Positions 1 through 8,508 of a DNA stretch of 21,337 bases are shown here, in pieces; within the stretch, counting starts at the first letter, position 1; each line of letters starts with the position of its first letter. Source of the DNA: Coriobacteriales bacterium (GTDB taxonomy: Bacteria; Actinomycetota; Coriobacteriia; Coriobacteriales; UBA8131); the NCBI GenBank assembly GCA_031274985.1, contig JAISPK010000146.1, positions 1 to 21,337 on the forward strand, in the 5' to 3' direction. The position numbers were made by a program, and so were the translations under genes. Under the pieces are notes generated by a model that was not told the DNA's origin, made no database searches, and worked only from the letters and a program-made list of their open reading frames with translations.

Positions 1-584
1 GCGTCCGGGTGAATGCGCCACCGCTCGGGCAGATTCTCCCAGCCTACCTTTGCGGTTCCGGAGAGCGCCGGTACCATCCAGACACCATATTCGGCCACCA
101 GCTTCTCAATGTAGTCAAAGACTTTGCCGGAGCGCGAGGCCCAGGTAAAGATGAGGTTGTAGTTGGTGGTCTGGTGAGACCAGAGATGTGTGAATTTTGC
201 GGCCGTATAGGCATCTACATTGAAGCCGGTTCTTTTATGGTACTCGCTGCCGATATGGCCAACGTCAACTCCACGGATCTGAAACTCCTCCGAGCGCTCG
301 ATGCAGGCAACCCTGGCACCATTGCGTGAAGCAGCCTGAGCGGCATTAAGGCCTGCCAGGCCACAGCCAACAATAACAATGTCAAAATCCTTTTTCTCGG
401 CGATGTCGGTTATTGGTGCCGGCGGAACATCCCACGTGTGCTTGGTAGCGCCAGCCTGAGCACCTTTTGGTACAGCAGTGGGTGTGCAGCCAGGCAGCGT
501 AACTGCTGCAGCAGCCGCACCGGTTGCTAAAGCTCCTTTCAAAAAACTTCGTCTATCTATACCTTTTTGTGATTTTTCAGACAT
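1..584 (-). CDS. Tat-exported FAD-dependent reductase (fumarate reductase flavoprotein-like), N-terminal part
   Basis: The gene starts at ATG 584 and runs off the left edge, leaving about 194 residues. An AGAAGGGA ribosome-binding site lies 7 nt upstream. The N-terminus has a twin-arginine signal (R11-R12-S-F-L-K) followed by an Ala-rich hydrophobic stretch and LPGC ending at C33. This suggests Tat export followed by lipid attachment, although proline at -2 is unusual for a lipobox. Residues 66-80 form the FAD/NAD dinucleotide-binding loop (DFDIVIVGCGLAGLNAA; Gly73, Gly75, Gly78), typical of FAD_binding_2 flavoproteins such as fumarate reductase and urocanate reductase. Such proteins reduce organic acceptors outside the membrane in anaerobes, usually fed by a membrane quinol oxidase or cytochrome. 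The substrate-binding and catalytic part is outside the window, so the acceptor cannot be named. A hybrid kinase lies 110 bp upstream in the same direction and might regulate it. Confidence 0.9.
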   Translation of the reverse strand, partial: MSEKSQKGIDRRSFLKGALATGAAAAAVTLPGCTPTAVPKGAQAGATKHTWDVPPAPITDIAEKKDFDIVIVGCGLAGLNAAQAASRNGARVACIERSEEFQIRGVDVGHIGSEYHKRTGFNVDAYTAAKFTHLWSHQTTNYNLIFTWASRSGKVFDYIEKLVAEYGVWMVPALSGTAKVGWENLPERWRIHPD

Positions 585-694
585 AGTAAATCCCTTCTCT
601 CTTTAGTTTTGATTTTCCATCTCCCAGAGAACACCACAGCAAATAGTACCGCAAAAAGAGAGGTGCAGAGAGCATGAAAGAGCAGCTTGCATCC

Positions 695-3598
695 CTAGAG
701 GTATTCTCCCAGCACGCGAAGCATCTCGTCAAAGTTTATGGGCTTTCCGATGTGACCGTTCATGCCGGCAGCCACACATTTGTCGATGTCCTCTTTGAAT
801 ACGTTGGCGGTAAGGGCAACGATGGGAATCGATGCTGCGCCCTCAAGCGAAAGTTTGCGGATGCAGCGCGCAGCTTCATATCCATCCATCACGGGCATCT
901 GAACATCCATGAGAATCAGGTCATAGCGCGCAGGATCCTTCTCAAACAGGGAGAGCGCCTCTTTTCCGTTGCAGGCGCAGTCAACCACCATGCCCGTCGG
1001 CTCAAGGAAGGCCATCGCAATCTCACGATTAACCTCAACATCCTCAACCAACAAAAGGTGCAATCCCTTGAACTTCTCAAAGTCTGCACCGTGCTTTACG
1101 CTAAACCCCTTATCGGGGTCAAAGAGAATCCCGTTGATTGTGTCAACGATGTTTGATGAGAATACCGGTTTAGCGATAAACGCATCGGCCCCGGCGTCGA
1201 GGGCCTCGTTTTTGATTATGTCCCATTTGGCGTCGGCCAGTATTATGACGGGTGCCTTTAGTCCCATTTTATCCTTAAGCAGGCGAGCCATATCAGGACC
1301 GCTCAAATCAGGCAGGAGGTAATCGATGAATACCGCAGTGTAATCCTCACCGCTTATCAGTTCAAAAGCCTCTTTTGCGTTGAGCGCGATATCGCAGGTT
1401 GCCTCATGGCGTTCAATTATCTCGCGAAAAAAGTCCTGCACGCCTACATCGCGTTCAACAAGGAGAATGCGAATTCCACGCCACTCGGGGGCTACGATAC
1501 TCTTCTCATCAACACACTGCACGGGGATGGCAAAGGTAAACGTGGCCCCTTTGTTGAGCTCTGACTCAAGGGATATCCGCCCGCCCATCATGTCAACGAT
1601 GCTTTTGGAGATTGCCAGCCCCAGCCCGGTGCCGCCGTATTTGCGGGTCGTTGAGCTTTCGGCCTGTTGGAAGGACTGAAAGAGCCGCGACTGCTGTTCA
1701 AGGCTGATGCCAATGCCGCTGTCGGCCACACTGATCTCGAGGGTGCTGCGTGCACCCTCGCCTTCGGCAAGGCGCGCCGTAAGCGTAATAGAACCTTTAT
1801 CAGGGGTGAACTTAACTGCATTGCTCAGGAGATTAGAGATAACCTGCGCCAGGCGATGCTCGTCAGAAACAATCCTGAGACGTTTTGAGTTGTCAAAGAC
1901 AACGGTAAGATTTTGCTGCTTATCTAATACGCGATGCTGATTGATGGTTACCACGCGGGAGAGCATGGCCTCAAAATCAAATTCAGAGAGCGAGAGCTCA
2001 AATTTGCCGGACTCGATCTTAGAGATATCCAGCACGTCGTTGATAACCCCGAGGAGATGGTCTGCCGCTTCTTTGATCTTTCCAACGGCATAATCCTTTC
2101 TCTCAGTGTCTTCGGACTCCAGTGCAATGGTGGACATACCGATGATGGCATTCATGGGTGTGCGTATCTCGTGGCTGATGTTTGCCAGAAAAGCAGACTT
2201 TGTCTTGCTGGTTTGCTCGGCAATCTCAGCAGCGCGTTTTTGCTTTTCGGCCTCCTTGTAAGGGGAGATGTCAATAAAGCTCTCCAGCATTACCTCGCGG
2301 CCGTCAAAATTAATCTGCGCAACCGACTTGATTATCGAGATGACCTCGCCGTCGAGACGGGCGAGCTCCTGCTCCGTTCGATTCGTTTCGAGGTGCCCGT
2401 CACGTATGGGGCAGCCACCACGCTCCGAGCAGAAGATCTGTCGGCATTTTTTGCCAAGAAGTTCTTCTCTGCTGCCTCCGATGAGTCTGGCCGCAGATGG
2501 ATTGACATCGATGATGGCATTGGTTTCGGCGTCTATGAGGATGAGACCGCTTTCGCTGTAGCGCCAGGTAGCCTCGAGGCGTTCAAGGAGCTTTGCCTGC
2601 TCGGTAACATCCTCAACGGCACCCACCACCCGCTCCGGGGAACCGTCAGCGCTTCTGAGCGTAGCGCCAAAAGCATGAAAGGTACGGATCTCGCCGTCTT
2701 TTTTTGAGAGACGATAGGTAATATCATAAGGCGTGTTGCCGCTGTAATCCATCAAATGGGCCAGGAAGGCATCCAGAGTGGTTTGTTTATCCTCTGCAAT
2801 CAGCCTGTCGCTCCAGCTGGACAAAATGTTGGGAAAGTCATTCTCATCGGTATACCCAAGCAAAGCCCTGAACTTATCGGACCACCAGAATTCATTGTTG
2901 CCAGCCAGGGGGTCGGCGGGATTAACCGAAACATCCCACAGAGCTATTTCTCTGCTCTTGAGCAGCAGTTCGAGCCTCAGATCACTTCTCTCCAGGTGTT
3001 GCTGCATGCGAACTTTTTCGTCAATGTCCTGAAGAGCACCGGCAACCCTGAGCGCCTTACCCCTCTCGTCTCGCATCGTGGTGCCAAAGGCATGAAAGGT
3101 ACGGTAGTCCCCATTCTTGAGTTTTAGTCGATACTCCAGGTCGTAAGGGGTTTTGCCGGTGCGATCGGTGAGATGTGCCGCAAAGGCATTGAGAACCCGC
3201 CCTTTGTCGCGGGGATGCAGCCGGTCGCTCCAACTGGCAAGAATGTCAGGAAAGTCGCCGGTGTCCTCAAAACCGAGCAGAGCACGAAACTCATCAGACC
3301 AGGTAAAGGGATGCGACGGATTGAGGGGGTTCTCGCCTTCAATCACCATGTCCCAAAGACCTATGCCCAGGGCATCACTGGTAAGGCGATACTTCATCAG
3401 GTCAAAACTTGCCGCTGCGCTGATGCCGTCCAGGGCATCGCCCAGCAGCTGCAGTACCTTTGCGGAATCACCATTGAGGCCAGCGGTGCTCAAGAAAGAG
3501 TCAATGCTCGTAGATTCTCCTGTTTCAAGATACTGCTCGAGCGCTGCAATTACCTCTTCAGAAGTCCCGGGGAATTCTTTATTGTCTAGCGATGCCAT
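695..3598 (-). CDS. Soluble hybrid sensor histidine kinase, PAS-PAS-PAS-HisKA-HATPase-REC-REC
   Basis: About 967 residues. ATG 3598 is preferred; a TTG directly before it (3601) would add one residue (numbers below use that longer form). No signal peptide or membrane helix is visible, so it should sense a cytoplasmic cue. Two tandem PAS domains (about 70-195 and 210-335) are close copies sharing WSDxFRALLG and YRTFHAFG/IRTFHAFG blocks. A third PAS (about 340-450) carries C386, C391 and C397. The dimerisation/phosphoacceptor helix has H477 in NISHEIRTPMNAIIG. The ATPase domain has N-box N590/N594, DSGIG at 627-631 and GGTGLGL at 656-662. Receiver 1 (about 709-825) has D760 and K811 but lacks other key residues. 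Receiver 2 (about 846-965) is complete: E853/D854, D899, T931, K953. No Hpt domain or separate regulator is nearby, so the output is unknown. The adjacent flavoprotein gene is a possible target. Confidence 0.93.
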   Translation of the reverse strand: MASLDNKEFPGTSEEVIAALEQYLETGESTSIDSFLSTAGLNGDSAKVLQLLGDALDGISAAASFDLMKYRLTSDALGIGLWDMVIEGENPLNPSHPFTWSDEFRALLGFEDTGDFPDILASWSDRLHPRDKGRVLNAFAAHLTDRTGKTPYDLEYRLKLKNGDYRTFHAFGTTMRDERGKALRVAGALQDIDEKVRMQQHLERSDLRLELLLKSREIALWDVSVNPADPLAGNNEFWWSDKFRALLGYTDENDFPNILSSWSDRLIAEDKQTTLDAFLAHLMDYSGNTPYDITYRLSKKDGEIRTFHAFGATLRSADGSPERVVGAVEDVTEQAKLLERLEATWRYSESGLILIDAETNAIIDVNPSAARLIGGSREELLGKKCRQIFCSERGGCPIRDGHLETNRTEQELARLDGEVISIIKSVAQINFDGREVMLESFIDISPYKEAEKQKRAAEIAEQTSKTKSAFLANISHEIRTPMNAIIGMSTIALESEDTERKDYAVGKIKEAADHLLGVINDVLDISKIESGKFELSLSEFDFEAMLSRVVTINQHRVLDKQQNLTVVFDNSKRLRIVSDEHRLAQVISNLLSNAVKFTPDKGSITLTARLAEGEGARSTLEISVADSGIGISLEQQSRLFQSFQQAESSTTRKYGGTGLGLAISKSIVDMMGGRISLESELNKGATFTFAIPVQCVDEKSIVAPEWRGIRILLVERDVGVQDFFREIIERHEATCDIALNAKEAFELISGEDYTAVFIDYLLPDLSGPDMARLLKDKMGLKAPVIILADAKWDIIKNEALDAGADAFIAKPVFSSNIVDTINGILFDPDKGFSVKHGADFEKFKGLHLLLVEDVEVNREIAMAFLEPTGMVVDCACNGKEALSLFEKDPARYDLILMDVQMPVMDGYEAARCIRKLSLEGAASIPIVALTANVFKEDIDKCVAAGMNGHIGKPINFDEMLRVLGEYL

Positions 3599-3671
3599 CA
3601 AATCCCCGCCACTCGTCCCTACACAAACTCGGAGTACTTATTATTAACAGCTTAGCATAAGTTCAGACCTA

Positions 3672-3680
3672 ATTATATCA
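3672..3680 (-). promoter_or_regulatory. Extended -10 promoter for the hybrid kinase
   Basis: On the minus strand the sequence reads TGATATAAT: a perfect TATAAT preceded by TGn, the extended -10 motif. Transcription would begin near 3665, giving a leader of roughly 65 nt before ATG 3598. No good -35 hexamer is seen at 16-18 bp, which is tolerated when the -10 is extended. Confidence 0.5.
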
Positions 3681-3778
3681 AACCTCTACAGGGCTGCACG
3701 TTGGTAATAAGCGGGGAGAGTAAGAAGGATAATAACTCTGTCTGAGCAGAATAGTTGATTGTGATGATTTTGTGGAGA

Positions 3779-3807
3779 TTCACAACTACGCAAAAAATCG
3801 TTGTATC
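3779..3807 (+). promoter_or_regulatory. Possible promoter of the surface protein gene
   Basis: TTCACA (3779-3784) and TGTATC (3802-3807) are spaced by 17 bp in the divergent gap between the kinase and the surface protein. Both hexamers are imperfect. The predicted start lies about 50 nt ahead of ATG 3867. This is the best match in the gap, but it is weak. Confidence 0.25.
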
Positions 3808-3866
3808 TTATTACAAAAGGCGTCTGAGTGGGATTGGGCGCACAACATAGTGGGAATGGGGAAATT

Positions 3867-6461
3867 ATGTTTAATAGAGATGCATTTATCAAGTCTGTCA
3901 GAACAGACACCACGGTGACCAAGGTTATCTCGTTGGTACTCGCCTTTACCCTGGCGATTGCACTCGTTCCGTTTTCTTCATTTCTGTTTATGCAAGCAGC
4001 ATTTGCAGAAGAAGGAGAAACGGGACTTCCTGCCTTGATCACCATCACCGCAGCAAGCGCAGAAAAGGTCTACGACGGTGAGGCGCTTATAAGCGACTCG
4101 TATACCGTTGAGCCCGAAATAGAAGGGCTCTCCGTATTTGCGACTGTTGCGGGCGAAGAACCGGGTCTTGCCACTGAGACGGTCTCGTCTCCTAACGTGG
4201 TAGTTCCCGAATCAGTCATGGTAATGTTCAACGGCGAAGACGTCACTGGCCAAATCGAGGTTATCCTCGTTTCGGGCACTCTGACCGTCACTGTTGAGCC
4301 AACCGAACCGGAACTCCAGCTACAAAATCAAGGCAAACCGGCGATTAACGTCCTTGAAGCAGGCGTTTCCTTGATGGCCGCGGCAGAACTCACTCCTTTG
4401 TCGGTTCAACTGATTGAAGTCGACAACCTCACTGACCTCGTCAATAACCTTGCAACAGCAAAAGCAGGAGACCAGATCACCATCGTCGGAACGGGCTTCA
4501 GCTGCGCCGGCAGCACGATCCTCATCAATCCCGGTGTCACCCTCGTTTTTGGTCTGAGCAACGACCAGAGCATAATGAAACTCCAGGGTGCCTCTCTCAT
4601 TAACTATGGTTCGATCATAGTCAGAGGATCAATCAATATCTCCGGCAGTGTGACCTTTGAAAACCATGGAGATATCTGGCTCGAAGAAGGCAGGGTCTAT
4701 GGGCCGCTCAACTTAACAGAAGGCACAGCGTATGACCTGCTCATCACCTATTTCAAGAATGACGGTAGCGCCATTCGGAGCAATGACTCTCTCACCGGCA
4801 CGGGCATTGACCGCCTTGTGGTCAAAGATCATGCCGCCCTTGCAGACTTTGAGCGCCCCGGCTATGAATTCACCGGCTGGAACACTGCGCCTGACGGCAC
4901 GGGAAAGCTCTACAACCCGGGCGATGAGTACCTCTTTAATATCGCCGCGCATGATCGCTACGGGCTCCTCTTTGCACAGTGGACCCCTGTGCCTCAGACC
5001 CTTATCTACAAGGGCAACGGTGCCACTGTCGGCATGATGGACAGCGAAACACATAACACCGACTCAGTATTCAACCTTACTCACAACAATTATGGAAAGA
5101 AGGGCTACACATTTCTCGGCTGGTCTTTAGACCCTAAAGCGACTACCCCGACCTGGACAGACCAAGCATCCTTTACCATGCTTGCCCCCGTTGACGAGTT
5201 CAATACCACCACATTATTTGCCGTCTGGGAAGCTGTCACCTACAAGGTCTCCTATGTCGTGTCCGGAGCAGCACCGGCGATGTTTAGCCCTTCTCTTCCC
5301 TTCACCACTTCTTATCAGGAAGATGACACCGTTGCAGCTCTTGCGGGCCTCTCAACCACGAGCAACATGAACGGCACCCTTCAGGGCAGCTGGGAGTTCA
5401 GTGGCTGGAAAGCTTCACCATCGGTGACCATTACCTCCGGCATGTTCACCATGCCTGCCTCAGACGTGGCGTTCACCGGATTTTGGACCTTTGTTGAAGA
5501 CCCGATCTTTACCGTGACCTTTGATCCGGGCACACAGGGCGCTTTTGCCCCGGTCTCCCACAATGTTTATGCGGCCTCAGCTACCCCTGCAGCACCCTTC
5601 GCAGCAGCAAACGCAGGGTATCTCTTTGAGGGTTGGTCACCTGAGGTAGATACAACCGTCACCAAGTCGGTAACCTACACAGCTCAGTGGAGAGCAGGCC
5701 TGGTGGGCTACACCGTAAGGCACCATGACGCAACCACCGGCGCCATACTCTTAGAGGACAACGGACTCCTGGCCCTGACCGGAGAAGATGCAGTTGCCGA
5801 GCCGGAGACCTTTGATGGCTATGCACACGATCCTTCGGATGCGCGCACCGTAGCCAGCGGCACGGTAGCAGGCGACGGCAGCCTGATTCTTGCCCTCTAC
5901 TATGCACCGGTTGCTCCACCTGAGGTCATCCCCGAACCGCAAGAGCCTCCCGCAGATCCGGTTATCCCGGCTCCGGTGGTAGGATCGCCCCTGATCGTAG
6001 CAGAAGTTGCCGCCGTGGCTGAGATACCGTTTGTCGAAGATCCAACCGCAAACATCCCGAGTTCACTGACGCCGCAGAGTTCTGCTCCTATCCAAGCTTC
6101 AGAGGTACCCTTCGGTGCCCCCACTTCCTGGGCGCTCCTGAACCTGGTACTCACCGCGATGGGTGTTTTGTTGGCAGTGATCATGCTGATAGTACCCCTG
6201 CTGAGACTGAGCAGGGACAAAGAGTATGAAGTAAGCCTCAGCAAGCTTCAACGCAGACGCATCATGTGGGCAGTCATCAGCTTAATCGCAGGATCTCTTG
6301 CAGCAGTACTGTTCTTCATCACCCAGGACATCACCCTCCCCATGGGCCTGGTGGATTCCTGGACCGTGATTCACGTGGCCATCTTTGCCGCACAAATCGC
6401 ACTGTTGGTAGCAGCAGTCTTCAGCAGAAGGGGAGAGCAAGCAGCCGCAGCAAGCCACTGA
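3867..6461 (+). CDS. Large secreted surface protein with InlB-type repeats and three-helix C-terminal anchor
   Basis: 864 residues from ATG 3867, which has GGGG 6 nt upstream; an in-frame GTG at 3828 would only prefix a polar stretch to the signal peptide. Residues 1-48 are a long signal peptide (basic start, hydrophobic VISLVLAFTLAIALVPF, cleavage after AFA). Next come an MBG-like KVYDGE domain (about 57-145) and a Gly/Ile/Val-rich stretch resembling a beta-helix (about 195-285). Four Listeria-Bacteroides/InlB B-type repeats follow (about 290-612), marked by GYEFTGWN, GYTFLGWS, WEFSGWK and GYLFEGWS with paired AQW/AVW ends. A MucBP-like unit (about 613-683, GYTVRHHD) and a Pro-rich linker (684-750) come next. 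Three membrane helices (about 755-780, 798-818, 833-855) end in a basic tail. No LPXTG motif is present. This suggests a cell-surface adhesin held in the membrane; its ligand is unknown. Confidence 0.85.
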   Translation: MFNRDAFIKSVRTDTTVTKVISLVLAFTLAIALVPFSSFLFMQAAFAEEGETGLPALITITAASAEKVYDGEALISDSYTVEPEIEGLSVFATVAGEEPGLATETVSSPNVVVPESVMVMFNGEDVTGQIEVILVSGTLTVTVEPTEPELQLQNQGKPAINVLEAGVSLMAAAELTPLSVQLIEVDNLTDLVNNLATAKAGDQITIVGTGFSCAGSTILINPGVTLVFGLSNDQSIMKLQGASLINYGSIIVRGSINISGSVTFENHGDIWLEEGRVYGPLNLTEGTAYDLLITYFKNDGSAIRSNDSLTGTGIDRLVVKDHAALADFERPGYEFTGWNTAPDGTGKLYNPGDEYLFNIAAHDRYGLLFAQWTPVPQTLIYKGNGATVGMMDSETHNTDSVFNLTHNNYGKKGYTFLGWSLDPKATTPTWTDQASFTMLAPVDEFNTTTLFAVWEAVTYKVSYVVSGAAPAMFSPSLPFTTSYQEDDTVAALAGLSTTSNMNGTLQGSWEFSGWKASPSVTITSGMFTMPASDVAFTGFWTFVEDPIFTVTFDPGTQGAFAPVSHNVYAASATPAAPFAAANAGYLFEGWSPEVDTTVTKSVTYTAQWRAGLVGYTVRHHDATTGAILLEDNGLLALTGEDAVAEPETFDGYAHDPSDARTVASGTVAGDGSLILALYYAPVAPPEVIPEPQEPPADPVIPAPVVGSPLIVAEVAAVAEIPFVEDPTANIPSSLTPQSSAPIQASEVPFGAPTSWALLNLVLTAMGVLLAVIMLIVPLLRLSRDKEYEVSLSKLQRRRIMWAVISLIAGSLAAVLFFITQDITLPMGLVDSWTVIHVAIFAAQIALLVAAVFSRRGEQAAAASH

Positions 6462-6516
6462 TTAAACCTCTAGTCAATACTGGAATGGGTAACCTGAAAT
6501 TCTTACCAAAAAGATT

Positions 6517-7338
6517 TCACCAGAGCATCGAAGCACCCAGGGCAGCCAGTATTGAGAGATAGACAAACACTTCGATGCTCTGTTGGGCGCACCCAAGGCA
6601 GTCACCGGTATAACCACCGATGACTGCCTTGAAGCGTTTGCCGAGAAATAGGCGTACCAGCAGCGCCACGGGAACTGCTAAGAACCACCAGGGTCTCTCC
6701 CAGAGCAAGCCAACAAAGGGGAGCAGCCAGATAAAAGAGACAACGAGGCCTCCGGTAGAGATCTTCCTGCCGATGGGCTTTATCTTGCTGGTGAGGTCTG
6801 AGCGGGCATACTTATCGGTATAGATAAGGGTAACCACGCTAAAACGGCTGAGAACATGGGCAAAGACAATGCCCACCAGCCCATACCAGGGCTCTGCAGC
6901 AACGAGAAACGTCATTGCGCAGAGCTTTACCGCAAAGAGCAGGATCAGTCCGATTGCCCCATAGGCACCGATGCGCGAGTCCTTCATTATCTCAAGGACG
7001 CGTTCGGGGGTGTGTCCACCGCCAAAACCATCGCAGACATCCGCAAAGCCATCCTCATGAAAGGCGCCGGTTAACAGCACCCCGCACGATACACCGACAA
7101 CCACCGCCAGGGCAACCGGTAGGATGAGGGACAGCAGCCCGGTGATTACCGCTACTGCGCCGCCTACCACCCAACCGATGGCGGGAAAATAGCGGGTAGA
7201 ACGGTTGAGCTGGTCGCCCGAATATCCGGTCCACCGGGGGCAGGGGAGGCGTGTGTAAAACATCAGAGCGGTAAAGAAGAGCCGTATCTCCAAGAGTACG
7301 GGGTTAATTCCCTGGCGTTGGGAGTCTTTTGGCGTCAA
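6517..7338 (-). CDS. cobS: Adenosylcobinamide-GDP ribazoletransferase (cobalamin synthase)
   Basis: CobS joins adenosylcobinamide-GDP to alpha-ribazole (phosphate), the last assembly step of cobalamin, in the cytoplasmic membrane. The 273-residue length fits the family. The N-terminus has the typical FFTALMFYTRLPCP block, and the acidic metal-binding motif GAFHEDGFADVCDGFGGG covers about residues 91-108 (E95, D96, D100, D103). Several hydrophobic helices follow. The listed start is TTG 7338, two bases after the cobT stop codon, with only a weak GACGG-like ribosome site. A second TTG, 15 codons later (Leu16), would give a start nearer the usual family N-terminus. Either way it is translated from the cobT transcript. 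The gene ends 55 bp from the convergent surface protein gene. Confidence 0.93.
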   Translation of the reverse strand: MTPKDSQRQGINPVLLEIRLFFTALMFYTRLPCPRWTGYSGDQLNRSTRYFPAIGWVVGGAVAVITGLLSLILPVALAVVVGVSCGVLLTGAFHEDGFADVCDGFGGGHTPERVLEIMKDSRIGAYGAIGLILLFAVKLCAMTFLVAAEPWYGLVGIVFAHVLSRFSVVTLIYTDKYARSDLTSKIKPIGRKISTGGLVVSFIWLLPFVGLLWERPWWFLAVPVALLVRLFLGKRFKAVIGGYTGDCLGCAQQSIEVFVYLSILAALGASMLW

Positions 7339-7340
7339 CG

Positions 7341-8444
7341 CTACGTCACCGTCTTTCGGGTTTGTGGTTCGGGTTCTTCAGCTTGTGCTTCGGGCTCATC
7401 AGCTTGCGCTTCGGGCTCGCCGGTGCTCACGCCGGCTTCTTCAAAACTGGCCATGTTCTGCAAAAACGCAACGGCACTCACCAGGAGGGGATAAGCCACA
7501 GCGCAGCCGGAACCTTCTCCCAGACGCATACCCAGATCAATGAGAGGCTGCGCTCCCAAAAAGTCCAGAAGACGCGCATGGCCCGGCTCCCCGGACTGAT
7601 GACAAAAGATTGCGTGTTCAATAATACCGGGGTTAAGCGCGTTGGCTGCCAGCAAAGCGGCACTGGCTACAAAACCATCTATCAAAAGAATGCGTCCCGT
7701 TGCAAAGGCTCGAAGCATCGCGCCAACCATCTGAGCAATCTCAAAGCCACCAAACATCTGCAGGGTCTCCAGGGCATCCTTTGGGTGAGGATGTCCGGCG
7801 CGCACCGAACCGAGAATAGCGAGTTTTTTTGCCAGACCTGCGCCAACCAGACCGGTTCCCGGGCCTACGCATTGGGGCAGAGGTATATCGGTTAAGGCGT
7901 TCATCAACAGGCTCGCCGAGCTGGTATTACCAATACCGAGCTCGCCAAAACCGAGCACCGTGCAGAGGGGATTAACGTTATGGTCAACGACCGAGGCGCC
8001 CGCAGCCAGACATTCCTCGAGCTCCCGGGCGCTCAGAGCATCGCCCTCCAGGCAATTATTGGTGCCCGGACCCATCCAATGATCAATCATGCCCTCCGGT
8101 CTGGCTTCAGGCCAGTCAATACCTGCATCAACGAGGAGTACCTCAATGTTGTGCTGTCCTGCAAAAACGTTAATACCGGCACCACCCGCAAGAATGTTAT
8201 AGGTCATCTGCGCTGAGACTTCGCGCGGGTAGGCGCTGATTGCTTCGCGGGCCAGGCCGTGGTCCGCGGCAAAGACCACAATCGTGGGTGCTGCTAACAC
8301 CGGCGTCAAGGTGTTTTGGATACTGCAAAGCTGCGCAGCCAGACTTTCCAACTGCCCCAGGGCGCCGCGCGGCTTGGTTTTGTTATCGATCTTGTATTGA
8401 ATCTGCTCCTGCAGTTTATCTGCGGTTGTGGTGTCGATGCTCAT
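7341..8444 (-). CDS. cobT: Nicotinate-nucleotide--dimethylbenzimidazole phosphoribosyltransferase
   Basis: CobT activates the lower-ligand base by transferring phosphoribose from nicotinate mononucleotide, giving the alpha-ribazole phosphate that CobS uses. ATG 8444 is chosen because TTGGAGGC lies just upstream; an in-frame ATG at 8468 has no ribosome site. The resulting 367-residue protein has KPRGALGQLE near the N-terminus, FAADHGL, GGAGINVFA, the GFGELGIGNTSSAS motif (Glu168) and RLGEGSGCA with the likely catalytic base Glu310. The last 25 or so residues form an acidic Glu/Pro/Ala/Gln tail made by a short DNA tandem repeat; it lies outside the enzyme fold. cobS follows directly. The kinase/guanylyltransferase CobU, which makes the other substrate, is not in the window. 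Confidence 0.95.
   Translation of the reverse strand: MSIDTTTADKLQEQIQYKIDNKTKPRGALGQLESLAAQLCSIQNTLTPVLAAPTIVVFAADHGLAREAISAYPREVSAQMTYNILAGGAGINVFAGQHNIEVLLVDAGIDWPEARPEGMIDHWMGPGTNNCLEGDALSARELEECLAAGASVVDHNVNPLCTVLGFGELGIGNTSSASLLMNALTDIPLPQCVGPGTGLVGAGLAKKLAILGSVRAGHPHPKDALETLQMFGGFEIAQMVGAMLRAFATGRILLIDGFVASAALLAANALNPGIIEHAIFCHQSGEPGHARLLDFLGAQPLIDLGMRLGEGSGCAVAYPLLVSAVAFLQNMASFEEAGVSTGEPEAQADEPEAQAEEPEPQTRKTVT
7366..7418 (-). repeat. 21-bp tandem repeat inside the cobT 3' end
   Basis: Copies at 7366-7386 and 7387-7407 match at 17 of 21 positions; a third partial copy (7408-7418) repeats the first 11 bases. The period is seven codons, so copy-number change would keep the frame. It encodes the EPEAQAD/EPEAQAE tail of CobT. 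Confidence 0.8.
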
Positions 8445-8480
8445 AAAGCCTCCAAGCTCTCTGCTCATTACTTGAAGAGC

Positions 8481-8508
8481 ATTATGGCTCTTTCAAAGAA
8501 GCACGCAA
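8481..8508 (-). promoter_or_regulatory. Possible promoter of cobTS
   Basis: On the minus strand TTGCGT (8508-8503) and CATAAT (8486-8481) are 16 bp apart. Transcription would start near 8474, about 30 nt ahead of ATG 8444. I see no cobalamin riboswitch in the 191-bp gap upstream of cobT. The only other structure is a small hairpin at 8573-8601 (stem GCCAC/GTGGC plus an outer 4-bp stem). Confidence 0.3.

Noticed and set aside
1934..2707. 257-residue plus-strand open frame
   Set aside because: It lies wholly inside the hybrid kinase on the other strand; no recognisable domain, a shadow of the kinase codons.
3686..4048. 120-residue minus-strand open frame opposite the surface protein start
   Set aside because: It covers the promoter gap and the signal-peptide region of the real gene, and shows no recognisable domain.
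6462..6516. Shared terminator between the convergent surface protein and cobS genes
   Set aside because: Only a 5-bp stem with a 10-nt loop (GGTAA/TTACC) is present, followed by A residues; too weak to call.
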